From: Oehlia diaphana
Taxonomy: Eukaryota > Glomeromycota > Glomeromycetes > Glomerales > Glomeraceae
Direction of reading: 5' to 3'
DNA: 64,000 nt
Assembly: GCA_003833135.1 (NCBI GenBank)
Contig: QZLH01000371.1
Span: 29,962-93,961 of the forward strand
The notes beneath the pieces are model-generated. The model had not been told where the DNA came from. It ran no database searches and was given only the letters and a program-made list of their open reading frames with translations. How positions within the stretch are numbered: position 1 is the stretch's first letter; each line of letters begins with the position of its first letter. A program made the translations under genes and the position numbers. Shown here piece after piece: positions 1 through 11,215 of the stretch.

Positions 1-398
1 CAAAAATTTGATCACATGATGTTACAATGTAAAATATTAGTACGAAAAAATCAAAATTTATTTTTAAAGGTTCGTCTGAGTACGGAAAATTAAAATTTTT
101 TTTTTTTTGACGTCCGTACTAATTTGTATTACCGTACAGTACTAATTTACTATATACTCCGTACTAGTATAACTTTTTTTTAGATTTGAAACGTACTGTA
201 CGTACTATCAAAATATAACCGCGTACGTCCGAAATTGAATTATCGTGAAGTAATACCTTTACTTATTACCTCTCGAAGTGGCAATACACCAGTACGTACA
301 GATTCCCACAATTTTGATAATCTTTTTTTGTATAACAGAACGTGTAAGATAAAAAAAAATATAATTTTTTCAAGTTATGCTTCTTATAATTCCTGAAA
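1..398. repeat. GTAC-rich AT region
   Basis: No gene is seen. About a dozen GTAC tetramers lie in the first 300 bases, several in overlapping palindromic runs such as ACGTACTGTACGTACT near 190. This is far denser than in the neighbouring AT-rich DNA. It may be a decayed inverted-repeat element running off the left edge. Confidence 0.5.
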
Positions 399-540
399 GA
401 CTGCGATCTTACCGGTCCTACCCTAAAAAGACGGACCGGACCGTCTCAGTGTAGGACCGCAGTCTTCCGGTCTTTATCACGTGACCGAAGACCGGCGGTC
501 TTTTTTTTAGGTTCGGACTTCGGACTCCGGAAGTCTTAGT
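399..540. repeat. GC-rich island of nested inverted repeats
   Basis: A local GC-rich block inside AT-rich DNA. AAGACTGCGATCTT...GGTCCTA on the left is mirrored by TAGGACCGCAGTCTT near 452. GGACCGGACC and AGACCGGCGGTCTT add further short palindromes, and a CACGTG sits at 478-483. The structure suggests a foldback or MITE-type element; no family is recognised. Confidence 0.55.
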
Positions 541-1312
541 TATATACTTTTCGGACATTAAGGCTGGTTTTTTGCATTGTTTCTTTCCTTTTTATTTTTA
601 AATTATTATTTTTTATTTCGTTTACTTTTTTTATTTCATTTTTCTTTTATTTTTAAAAAAAAGATTTTTTTTTCTTATTTTTTTAAACAAGCACTTTTCG
701 TTTTTAAAAAACTTTATATATATTTCTTATTTCATTATTAAAACAAACCTTTCCTATTTTATTTGTTGTTTTTAAGAAATTGTTATCTACAAAATTGGTC
801 CACGTATTGTATTTTGAAACTTCTGAATCTTCTAATGTATTTAATATTCATTTTTACTTATTTTCTAATAAAAACGTGAAATCTCATTCTTTAGCATTCG
901 ATGGTCCTATATATATAGATATTTATTATTATTAAGCTTACAATAGCAAAATTTAATTGTTAATTTGCTGTATAACGAATAATGAAAGGATTGTAGTACG
1001 ATTTATTAAAATTTAACAATGTAATTAGGGAATTAAGATTTATTCAATTTGTTAAAATTGGTTAAAGTATTTTATATTCATTTTTTCCAGTAAATTAACA
1101 TTTTGAAATTTGGTGCCTGAAAATTACGGTATTGCAGGAAGAATAAGGAAAAATGATATTATTACTTAATAAATATATAATACAAGAAAATATAGCTTCG
1201 TCAAAATTGCTTTAATTAAATATTAATTTATTTAAATAGAGACGGGATGATTACTCAAATAAATTGATAAATTAAACTGAAAAATTATTAAATTATTTTT
1301 TAAGCGAATTAT
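541..1312. other. AT-rich non-coding stretch
   Basis: Poly-T and poly-A rich DNA with no convincing open frame or repeat structure. Nothing else is seen. Confidence 0.6.
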
Positions 1313-2423
1313 CAGTGTCTTCCTTAGAAGAAACTATTGGCGTTGGAGTTAAAGAAGTTGTATTTTATTCCATACCTACAAGAAACATTATTATCACCTT
1401 TGAGATATACATGGGTACCTAAACCTAAAGCTATTTCCTAAACTTTTGGGTTTTTAATAAAGTTTCGGTTTAGGTATATTTCGGTATGTATAATTTCGGA
1501 TCAGATTTCAGTTTTTATAGTTTTGGTATATACTATCCCTAAATGATTTCGGGTAGTTTGGTTTCGATACTCATGTTTATTTGATACAAACAAAAAAAAA
1601 ATTGATGATGATATGATGTTAAATTTGCGATTATTACGTATTACATAATAAGTTACGTGAATTTACCTTGAGAGCTTACGACAGATTATTTCTGATAACG
1701 AGAAAGTAGAGTATCGAATGGTTGCGATCTACCCGCTACACTCCGTTTCAGGACCATCAAACGACTTTTACAATATAATGAATGTGTGCAAGGTTTATTA
1801 AGTGAATTAATTACCCCGCATTGCTTGTCCAGGTTAATTCCTAAATTAAAAGATAAAAATATTAGGTTAAATTTTCAATTAAAAATTAAAATTTATAAAG
1901 TTAATATTTTATTTCCCACGACTTTTATTACGTCTTGTAGTTTTCTTCTTTTCTTTTCCCTTTTTAACCTTTTGTTTTTTTCTTAGGGGATGATTCAGCC
2001 GCCGTTGGAGAATTAGGTCTTTTTTCTAAAAATATTCCGAAAAAGAGTAAAAAATACAGTGTGATAAATTTAATTTCCACGCAATTGAATATATGATAAT
2101 GAACTTACGAGTTTTCTCTCCCTCGTTTTTGATTATAAATAGAAATTAATTAAAAATATATATATTGTATAGATATAAATTTATAAATATTTTAAAACCA
2201 AACCTTTTAATCCTGAATCTGCGTCGGATAGCTTTTCTTCAGATTTAGTAGAATCAATTAAAGTAGGCTTTTCCTCATCCATTTTATTGATTTACTTATT
2301 AATGAAAATGATAATAAAAATTGGCAAAGAATTCTTCTTTGTTGATGATTTTATATGTTCTATCAGAATTGTTAATTCACTCGGTAAAGGAGATAATAAT
2401 AAAAATAAATGAATAATAAATTT
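1313..2423 (+). pseudogene. possible degraded multi-exon gene
   Basis: Four plus-strand islands read like coding sequence in AT-rich DNA. They are 1313-1408 (SSLEETIGVGVKEVVFYSIP), about 1662-1797 (ESLRQIISDNEKVEYRMVAI, continuing PLHSVSGPSNDF), about 1985-2094 after a good TTTTTTCTTAG acceptor (DDSAAVGELGLFSKNIPKKS) and about 2204-2290 (PFNPESASDSFSSDLVES). Stops lie between them, and an inverted-repeat element interrupts the first. I do not recognise the product. The islands could be exons of one gene or of its relic. The evidence is only codon texture and one acceptor, so the gene model is weak. Confidence 0.3.
1410..1575. mobile_element. short terminal-inverted-repeat element
   Basis: The ends match in inverted orientation: CATGGGTACCTAAACC at 1410 against the complement of GGTTTCGATACTCATG at 1560-1575 (12 of 16 positions agree). 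The interior repeats TTTCGG/TTTTGG motifs. A 166 bp MITE-like insertion is the simplest reading; no target duplication is clear. Confidence 0.4.
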
Positions 2424-2733
2424 CCTAAAAAGAAACGGAAAAATTTTTTTTTGTACAATATAAATATAAGACATATGATTTGTGTAAAAATAAATTTCAT
2501 TATTACCGTTTTCGGTAATTACCGGATGTCGATGAAATTCTATTTTTGAAACATTTTTAAAATTTAACAAATTTAAATTTTAATATACTTACAGAAAATC
2601 AATAAATCATGTTGTGAACTTGTGATTCATTTAATCATAATTAATTTAATATTTAAAATGAACATATTAATAATCATGAGTCATCATTTTTATCTTTTGT
2701 AGAAAAAATATCTTACATACTCTGATTATATAA
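2424..2733. other. AT-rich stretch, no gene seen
   Basis: Contains only short accidental open frames on both strands. Nothing is supported. Confidence 0.5.
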
Positions 2734-3050
2734 ATGACCTCATTTGTCCAAAATTTTAAAAAATTGTGTATTTTTTACTTATTCACTTTTTCCTCTTTCA
2801 CATATATATATCTCTCTCTTTCCTCTCACTTTTCCGTCTCTCACTTCCACTTTTTTCTCTCTCACTCTTCTTTCTTATCTTGTTTCTCTCTTCACTTCCC
2901 TCTAACTACCCTTTCACTTTTCTTACTCTTCTCCTCGTTCTTTTTCTTATTTTTCACTTTTTTTCTCTATTATTTCCTCTTTCACTCCCTTCATCTCATT
3001 TATATTCATTTTATTATACTCTTTTTTCGTCTCCGTGCTTAACTCTATAT
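2734..3050 (+). repeat. polypyrimidine (CT-rich) tract
   Basis: About 300 bases are almost purely C and T on the plus strand (TCTCTCTTTCCTCTCACTTT and similar). Long overlapping frames here translate to Ser/Leu/Phe low complexity and are a composition artefact. Such strand-asymmetric tracts can form H-DNA or act as promoter elements, but no gene start is seen downstream. Confidence 0.6.
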
Positions 3051-3078
3051 AGAAAAATCTTTTAGGTATATTTTAATC

Positions 3079-3365
3079 GGAGCAGCATGATGCTATGCAC
3101 GGGTGGGAGCATAGCATGCTTACCTTGTAAGCCTATGAGTACCAGCATTTGCTGCAGTCTCACAGTAGGGCTGGTTGGGAATTTTTTGGAGCGGTATAGT
3201 GCTGTGCGAGGAGCATAGGCGCTTGCTTTTTAGTAAGCTCAGCTTGTTGCTGCAGTCCTGCGATAGGACCGGTTGGTTGTGGAACGGCATGGTGCTATGC
3301 GTAAATAGGGTGGAGCATATTGCACTTCTTAGTAAGTCCTTTTGTGGTAGGGCCGTAACGCTTTT
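3079..3365 (+). repeat. degenerate GC-richer tandem repeat, three units
   Basis: Three diverged units start at 3079, 3188 and 3281. Each begins GGAGC(A/G)G(C/T)AT.(A/G)TGCT(A/G)TGC, continues through GGAGCATAG or GGAGCATA, and ends with a TGCAGTC..GGGCTGGTTG-like segment. The unit is about 95-110 bp. Composition differs clearly from the flanks. The origin is unknown; a transposon-internal repeat is possible. Confidence 0.6.
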
Positions 3366-5280
3366 TCATTAATATATAATGAAAAAATGGTAAGATTTTC
3401 AAAAAGTGATAAATACTAATTTCACCTATAAAATAAAATCAATAAAAAAAATTATATAGATGAATGGTAAAAATAAAGATATTGTTTTTTAGAAATCATT
3501 ATATATACATCAGTTTCAGCAAAACATCCTTTTTTACATAACAATGCTTTTTTTCAAAAAATAAAAAAAAATAAAAAAATAGACATTTTATTACAAGATT
3601 ATTATTCATTCTATTTTGAAAATTTTGGGAATATTTGCACTATAAATATATTAATATTTGTCAATTTAATTTTTATAAAAATATATATATATATATTTGG
3701 TTTTTTAATGAATTGAACTATCCAGATAATGTGCTTGTACAGTATCATACAGTAAATTTAGCAATCTTAAAATCTTAACCTAATATTCCAAGTTATTCAA
3801 TTTATATGTTTAATTATCATTACATTAACCTAGAAATTAGAAATTCTGAAAGTAAAATAACGATAAATATCATAATGGTATACTTATAGCTAGCCAGAAA
3901 GGCTAAGCGATATAGTCATGTGATTATGTTTTCTGAAACACAAGTTACATTATATAGAACTTTTATATAAAAGGTTATATATATATATATATATATTGAA
4001 ACTGGAAACCGAATTCATTAGTAGATTTCATTTGTACGCATTGTAATTGTAAAATAAGTTGTTAAAGTCAATATTAATTAAAACAAATTCTTTTTCTTAT
4101 TCTTTACAAAATCATCAAAAAAATAATTTCAATGTAACTGATCGTAGTATACCAACTAATCAAGTTAATAAATTTGAAAATGAGTTAAATTTATACAAGT
4201 AGAAATTCTAAATTAGATGGATTTATTGCATCGATTCTCGTAGATCTTACACTTCGGCGATTAAATAGGATTTCCCCTTAATGTGACATTATGTTATGAA
4301 AGTTCAATATGGTGAAATACATTCCAACTACAGTATCTCAAACAGGGAGATGTCAATCCATAATTTGAATCTTGAAATGTTAATCAAATATTTTTATTAA
4401 AAATAAAAGTAATTCTGAATCTTCACTAAAATTTCACGTGTCCAGAATGACTAAAAAAAAGGGAAGAACGAAAGTTAGCAAACATTTGTTAAAAGAATAA
4501 ATTTACAAAATATAAACCAAATTCTACCTCTTAAAGAAGCCAACCGCCTAAAAAAAGGAAAAATAAAAATAAAAAATTAAACATAAGCATTCATTAAATT
4601 AAAGGAAAATAGAAGAAAAAGGCATCAAAATCAAAAAACTTACATATAATAAATAAATATAACTGTGTCAAGTTGTTATAATGATAATTTTATCTAATAA
4701 GTAATCTTTTAACATTATTTAATAAATATTATTATCTTATAAATCCTTTAACGAGAACTATACATTTTTTGAACTTTTGATTACAAGATTTTATATCGCA
4801 GTACGTGAATTTGAGATTCTCTGGTTAAATAACTAAAGTTTTTTTTATTGAATGATAGCGATAGTATATGCAATGATACAATAAATGAACATGATGCAAA
4901 CACACCACATTTCATTCATAAATTATCTAATTACTAAAAAAAAAAAAATTTTTTTTTATTTATTCAATTATAATAATTTAATTTATTACAATTCTTTTCA
5001 CTTGTTCTCTCAAAGGTAACAAACCTGCATAAAGACTTTTCCTTACAAGTTTTTACTTTGTAACATGTAAAAAATTGTAAAATTTTTTTAAGTGGAAGTT
5101 TATTTATTTATATTTACTCAATAAATATTTTCATCAGCATCGTTTCATTATTACAAACTAATACATTAGGAATTTTCTCGCCCATCGAATAGTACTCCTA
5201 GTAGTAAAACTTTTAGATGACTATCAATTTATTTATTCCTGCCTTTGTTTGTATTGCAAGCAAATAAGCCTGCACTGATG
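3366..5280. other. AT-rich intergenic DNA
   Basis: No convincing open frame or repeat family. Short (TA)n runs occur near 3683 and 3979, and homopolymer A/T runs are common. Confidence 0.6.
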
Positions 5281-5478
5281 TACAGTTAGCCCCCTTTATA
5301 GTCACACCCACGGGACCGAAAAAAGGGTGTGATTATAAAAAAAGTCATATGTTGTGACTATAAAGGAGGTTTTTCTAATATATTTATTAGTACATTGGGC
5401 CAAAAAATGGTGTGCTTATAAAGGGAGATTTTATATGATGTGATTATACAGGGGTGACTATATAGGGGGTCGACTGTA
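5281..5478. mobile_element. MITE with TA ends (pogo/Tc1-like termini)
   Basis: The left end TACAGTTAGCCCCCTTTATA and the complement of the right end TATAGGGGGTCGACTGTA form imperfect terminal inverted repeats of about 25 bp continuing into GTCAC. A second inner set (GTGTGATTATAAA, TGACTATAAAGGAGG) makes the element highly self-complementary. It is bounded by TA on both sides, as expected for Tc1/mariner/pogo-type insertions. At 198 bp it has no coding capacity, so it would depend on a transposase elsewhere. Confidence 0.8.
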
Positions 5479-5559
5479 TTTTAATTATAATTATCACTGT
5501 GATATTTCTAACAATATTTTCTAATGCTGTGCGAAAAACTTTCACCCGGATAAATTTTG

Positions 5560-6520
5560 GGAAGGTCTAAATGTATTGTGTTTATATAATTGTGTGAGTT
5601 GTATTCCTTTTCTTTTTATAACTTATAATTAATTTTAATATTGTAATTTGAATTATAACATTTTATAAATTCGAATACTTCAAGTTTTGATAGATTTTTT
5701 GCCCGAGATTAAACTATCCTCTATTTCTTTACACTCATATATTTTTAATTCTTTAATATTTTTAAATAAACGTAGAGAGTTTAAAGAATTTTCATTATAT
5801 AAATGTTAAGTATTTAAATTCTAATGTCTGCAAACTTTCACATTGTGTAGATACTGTAATGAATTAAAAACGGAATTATAATCACGATATCCACGTTCAA
5901 ATTCACATACGTATTCTGATAATATAATATATTTCAAATTTTTTGTAAAGAAATGAATCGACATAATGAATCAACAGAGTTGAATGCTTCATCACATAAT
6001 AAATTTAAATTCCATTTATTCTTCAAAGAACCAAATAAAGTTCTTTTTTTTCGTTATTTTTAATTACACTATTTTTCTTCAATTTATTTTTTCCAATGTA
6101 ATCCTCATAAATTAATGATTTAATCATATCAAACCCAATTTCATTATTCCTTATTATGAATGGAAGGTCTAACACTGTTAAATTATTACAATGTTTTAAA
6201 ATATATTTTAAAAGGTGATTTATTATTGGAATTGAATTTATTTTGTGTCTTAATATTTGAAATGTAAGGGGGTAACCATATTTCACGAAAGTAAAATAAT
6301 AATGTATCAGAAAGTAATATATCATCAACAACTAAACCACGTATGAAACTAACATAATTAAATGTTTTGATATATCAAAAGACAAAGGGAATTAGATAAT
6401 AATTTTTGTATGTTAGAAGAATCCGTTGTTGATATAATTTTTAAATTTCAGATTTTGGAATACAACCTATGTACGAATCAATTTAAAATAAGATGATTTG
6501 TTCGAATTATTCGAATTACG
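5560..6520 (-). pseudogene. F-box/LRR-like protein relic
   Basis: On the minus strand three frames carry leucine-rich segments in collinear order. A 102-codon open frame (6023-6331) contains HCNNLTVLDLPFIIRNNEI. Further downstream come CESLQTLEFKYLTFI and then NSLNSLRLFKNIKELKIYEC, with shifts and stops between them. The NL..L.L and SL..LE.. pattern resembles the large F-box/LRR families of Rhizophagus, where such proteins would pick substrates for SCF ubiquitin ligases. No intact F-box or start codon is visible and the frame changes several times, so I call it a decayed copy. The family call is inference from pattern only. Confidence 0.45.
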
Positions 6521-6579
6521 ACGATAAAATAATGAAATGAAGAAAGGTGTGCAAGAATATAAATCTTTGGTTGATTTGG

Positions 6580-6660
6580 TTATGGGTCTAAATCGCGACG
6601 GGTCAAAATCCCGAATGGGTCAAAATCCCGACAGTTGGCCCGAGTTATGCAGAATTATGT
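6580..6660 (+). repeat. short direct repeat GGGTCAAAATCCCGA
   Basis: GGGTCTAAATCGCGA, GGGTCAAAATCCCGA and GGGTCAAAATCCCGA follow each other at about 16-20 bp spacing, and a CACGTG lies at 6666. This is a small degenerate tandem repeat. Confidence 0.5.
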
Positions 6661-7031
6661 AGAATCACGTGATATTTTTGACCAGCATTAAAAATGAAGT
6701 AGGAGATAGTAAAGAAAACTGAAATGGTTTTTATAGTGAAATTAAATAAAAGAATCTAACTCTAAAAATATTAAATAAAGGTATTGTTCCTCCGATATTT
6801 GCCAATTGATAAAGTAAACTGAAAGCAATATCACAGAATTCGAAACTTTTATCCAAGTTCTTGCATGAAGTATTATCTGAATTCTGTCTAGATGCATGAA
6901 CCTATAAAATCAAGTTATGCATAATACAAGATTTATAAATAACGTATCAAGATGATAGTAAGCAAGAGTATTCTATAGAGTGTATCGAAAAAAATATATA
7001 TATTGTCGATTATCCCTTAAACGGTAATGCA

Positions 7032-7736
7032 GGCAAATTTGCCTGCAATTTTTTAAATTAAATTATATCCAAACACAAACTTTGTCAATATGATTTGGAT
7101 TGTCCTATAATTCCGCGGTTATATTGACCTACATTCAAAGCATCAATTGTATGGTTCGATATGTGGCTAATCACCGAAATTAGACACAAATTAACCTCGA
7201 AAAAAATAACATCGGAATTTTTATATAATAAATTAATTTTCTTTACCATAATATTCTGCTTCATTACAAAGCATTTTAATATACTTATTTATTTTTATTA
7301 TGAAACTTCAAACCCTAATGAACAAAATAGAGATGATAAAATTTAACTTTATGCATTTTTTTGAAGTTCACAAAAATAATTTTTTTTTAGGGTTTTATGT
7401 AAAGTCAAATTGCCACTTCTAACTATTAAAATTCATATTAATAAAAGTTGTTCCCCATAGCAAAATCTACATATTCTATTAAGCTTTACTATAGCTATAA
7501 TCAAATTCCAATGAGATCGTCAAAGTTGAATGCAAAATTTTTCAAAATTTTTTGTCATTTAAAAAATACAACTTTTGACCAATAGTAAATCTACAATCTT
7601 ATAATATGAAATTAATAAATAATAATTATTGTCACATAAATTATGATTTAAGCTCTAAAATTTTATTAGAATAACTTCGTTTTTCATAAAATTAGATGAG
7701 AATTGAATTTTCGGTAAAATTGCAGGCAAATTTGCC
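7032..7736. mobile_element. element bounded by 21 bp inverted repeats
   Basis: GGCAAATTTGCCTGCAATTTT at 7032-7052 is exactly complementary to 7716-7736. The left copy is itself a near-perfect palindrome (TGCAGGCAAATTTGCCTGCA). The interior is AT-rich with no intact gene. It may be a non-autonomous transposon, but because each arm is self-complementary two independent palindromes are also possible. Confidence 0.45.
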
Positions 7737-7887
7737 GATAAATCAATAAAAATCATGTGATCTAATATTATATTTTAATTGTTAGAGCAGTGACATATAT
7801 TAGCCAATCAGTCGACTGAAATAGATATTGATTTCATACTTATTACTAATATAATGATATGTTGGCGTTATCGAATATAATTTGAAA

Positions 7888-8175
7888 TTTTACGCTAAAG
7901 AGCCTACAATTTTATTTGGATGTTATGATAACTTTCAAATAATAAATAATCGAAGCTATTTTTATTGATTAATCGTATTTTTTTTTCATAGACGGATGAT
8001 GATGAAAGAACTTGTTCTCACAACCTGGGTCTACGAATATTTTTACCGGGTTTACTGCGGATTGAAATGTTGCGCGATTTTTATATTTAACACAATCTTG
8101 TATTGATAAAGCGAGACCAGTAAAATTTGGAGAACATCCGGTGAGTTTCGCTAATACTCTATCATATACCCTATA
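7888..8175 (+). pseudogene. INTS9-like relic, copy A
   Basis: A broken paralogue of the relic at 11216-12118. YAKEPTILFG corresponds to the ATEPTVQIG stretch I know from Integrator subunit 9. After a TTTTTTTTTCATAG acceptor, RMMMKELV matches the RLLMEELV that follows it. LRIFLPGLLRIEML fits the next conserved block. Nucleotide identity with the second copy is obvious from TATTGATAAAGCGA back to TTGCGCGAT. INTS9 is the inactive metallo-beta-lactamase/beta-CASP partner of INTS11 in the snRNA 3'-end processing complex. Stops and an altered donor make this a pseudogene. The INTS9 assignment rests on remembered family sequence. Confidence 0.6.
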
Positions 8176-8412
8176 AAAAAAGTCGATTCTAAAATTTGAA
8201 ATTTCCCCAAAATTATCTTCGTTGATTATGAATTATAAAATCACGAAAAATGAGCAGTTTCATTATTTTTGCGGGAAAAAACTAATCTCGGGAATGGCAA
8301 AGAATTGTCAAAGAATGCTGATTGTAATTGCGTGATTGAAAGTAATTTCTTTGATTCTTTTAATGAGCCTAATTAGAGTTCGTGTAACCAAGATTACCAT
8401 ATTTTGCGATAT

Positions 8413-8495
8413 GTAAACACCCGGCTAAGATCCTCATAATTCTGGCCAAAATCGCAATAATTCTGGCCAGGGGGTGCTTATTTCGGGGTGCTTAC
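8413..8495. mobile_element. 83 bp foldback/MITE-like element
   Basis: GTAAACACCCGGCTAAG at the left is matched in inverted orientation by the end CTTATTTCGGGGTGCTTAC. In between, ATTCTGGCCA occurs twice. Too short to code for anything. It may belong to the same loose group as the element at 31296, whose ends also carry AATAAGCA-type sequence. Confidence 0.45.
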
Positions 8496-8686
8496 TATCC
8501 GCATAATATTATACTTCATTCGTAAAGTGTTTATTTGTTATGGTACACGATGCATAATAATTTATTTTTCTAAATTGTTTTGTACGGCATATTGATTTCT
8601 AAAACCGTTACCGACATAATGACATTTCTCACCACTTTTTTTAACTTTTTTTGGTTAAATAATCAAAAGTTTAAATTGTGTTGCAA

Positions 8687-9122
8687 CAATGGATGTATAT
8701 ACGATCTTTAGCCAAATATTTAAAATAAATGTAGTAATGCATAAATATAAATAAAAAAAATTTTCAATTAATCCGGAATTTTAATTTTAAACAACTTTTA
8801 AAAAAAATTTCTATTTGTGTAATTTTTATTTGCATGAAACTAACCTCTTATAGGTTAAAATAAGGAGCCAATAAAAAATGTCCGCATATCATGTGATTCT
8901 AGATTCAATGGATGTAAATGCGATCTCAGCCAAATATTTAAAATAAATGTGTAGTGTAATGCATAAATATAAATAAAAAAAAAAATTTTTTTCAATTAAT
9001 TCAGAATTTTAAATTTAAAATTTTAAATGTCTCTTAAAAAAAATTTCGATTTTGAGGTATTTGAAATACTAACCATTTATGGGTTAGCAAATAAAAATGT
9101 TAAAATGTCACGTGATACTAAA
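8687..9122 (+). repeat. direct tandem duplication, about 220 bp unit
   Basis: CAATGGATGTATATACGATC at 8687 is repeated as CAATGGATGTAAATGCGATC at 8907. Both are followed by CAGCCAAATATTTAAAATAAATG-type sequence, TAATGCATAAATATAAAT and a TAACC..TTAT.GGTTA stem. The copies have diverged by substitutions and small indels. No coding potential. Confidence 0.7.
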
Positions 9123-11215
9123 TTTAAATATATATAATAACGAGAATTACCTAACCATCTTTCTAAAATTAAAATAAAATAGATATTACGAGAATTACTA
9201 AAATCTAAATCTAAAAATTTTCTTTGACTAGTCAAATATGTATTAAATATTTGAACGCGAACTTGTTTAAAGAATTTTAAAATTTTCGAAATTTTTGTTT
9301 AAAAGTGTTAGGAATGAATTCCAAACGACAAATTTGTGATTCTCAGTTTTAAATATAGTAGTTCAAAATTTTATTTATTTAATTATTAACAAATATAATA
9401 ATTTTTGGTCACCTAATTATTGTATGCATACATTTACATAAAAATCGTAATCTCAAAAAATATAAATTAATGAACATACTGTATTATAAAATAAGTCTTT
9501 ATATACTGAATATTACTAACCGACAGATAATTAAAATAATTAGTGTTTGTTACTACGATTTCAGCAGCCGAAATTTATGCCGATCATTATTATGATCACG
9601 TGATCACGAAATTCAAGCGAAAAATAATGAAATTTACGAAAAAGTATAATATTTCATCAATCACCAAATAAATTTTCTTAAAGTTATATTCAAAAAGAGG
9701 GTAAATGATTGGCTCTTATTATTTGTTAAAAATTTCATTTATTAGTCTTTCCGGAATAATATATACAAATAACCTTAAAAAATATTTAAATATTGGGAAA
9801 TTAATATCATTATAAATTTCTGACATATTTTATATATTTTAACTACTTTATTCGCTCTTTCATTTCATTATAAAAATTACAATTATTTAATTATTACTTT
9901 CCAAAGTATTTGATATTTTTGCACTTGAATGTTGGCATAGAAAACACATGAACATTAAAAAGGTTAAATGGTATTAATAAAAATTTAATTTCATTAAACA
10001 ATACATGATTACTTTTGGGACGGAACTTGCCAAGTGACTAATATTCTTTAACTTGTAAGATCTCTCAAGGTAAGTACATTATTTAAATGATTCGTAAACG
10101 GATTCGCAGGTTTTTATGTAATCTAAGTGGTTTTTTGGATTAGGCTTATCGATAACTTGTACTTAAAACCATATTATCAGATACTTTTAACCTTAAAAAA
10201 AAATTTCCGAAGAAAACTTTTTTTGTTCTTGGCTCTTTAAAGTTCAATTCGATGATTTTTCACATGAGCACGTGATTCGATAATATCATTGATAATCTTG
10301 CTGCTGTATTGAATGAACCGATATAAGGAAAACGTTTCATCATGACAAATATAATTTCATTCAATAAAGATAAATTGAAGAATCATTCATGAACACCTAA
10401 ATTAGGGAATGGCTGCAAATAGTGTTTATTAATTCTGCGCAAATAAAACGCCATGATGACTCAATGAACTCATCGATAGTATTTAAATATAAAATTTTAT
10501 TTATTTATTTATATATTTTAAATTTTTTTTCAAAATTTGTATATAATAGAATATATATATGCATGTATTCTTCGTTCACAAAAAAAAAAGTTTTTTTTTA
10601 TTTATATTCTGGAGAAATTATATTATATTGAATTTTCCATATTGAATTTTATAAATTGATAAAATTGATTATAATGTTCTTATTTTGAACCATATACGGT
10701 ATTGTAATGCAATAAATTATATTTCTTTTAAAATAAATTTTTTTTTTCACTTTACACAATATGATTAGACAATTTGAAAGTCCAATGTATTGTTTAATGT
10801 CTCGTATTAAATTTAATATTTGTGCGCGTCTATGAGGTTTCACTTTTTTATAATAGCTAAATGACATATGATTACGCAAACCCGCCATTTGCTTAAATTA
10901 TGCATATGTAACACTATAAAACAATGAGTTTTAGCAATGAATTTTAAATATGGAAAATTTGAAGTCTATTGTATTACTGTACTAACTTGATCTGATCAAA
11001 AGGTTTTTCTGACAATTTAACTTAATTTAGTGATATAAAAATGAAAGTTCAATCAACTTAAAAAAAGGCAATAACTTACCATATAATATATTTATTTAAC
11101 ATAATATAAGTATTTTCATAAGATAAAGTTTGTTTGTTTGTTTTGTTTAGATTCTTGGCAAAAAATAAAATAAAAAATTTTTCTTGTAACAAAAAAAAAA
11201 ATTTTAAATCATATG
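9123..11215. other. AT-rich intergenic DNA
   Basis: No recognisable gene. A perfect TGATCACGTGATCA palindrome lies at about 9593-9606. Short frames on both strands (for example 10649-10888, minus) have no supporting features. Confidence 0.5.

Noticed and set aside
2734..3065. Two overlapping 99-102 codon plus-strand frames
   Set aside because: They are Ser/Leu/Phe low complexity created by the pyrimidine tract; no domain, no splice context.
10649..10888. 79-codon minus-strand frame starting MAGLRNHMSFSYYKKVKPHR
   Set aside because: The first 35 residues look protein-like, but there is no splice context, homologue or upstream promoter signal; left unassigned.
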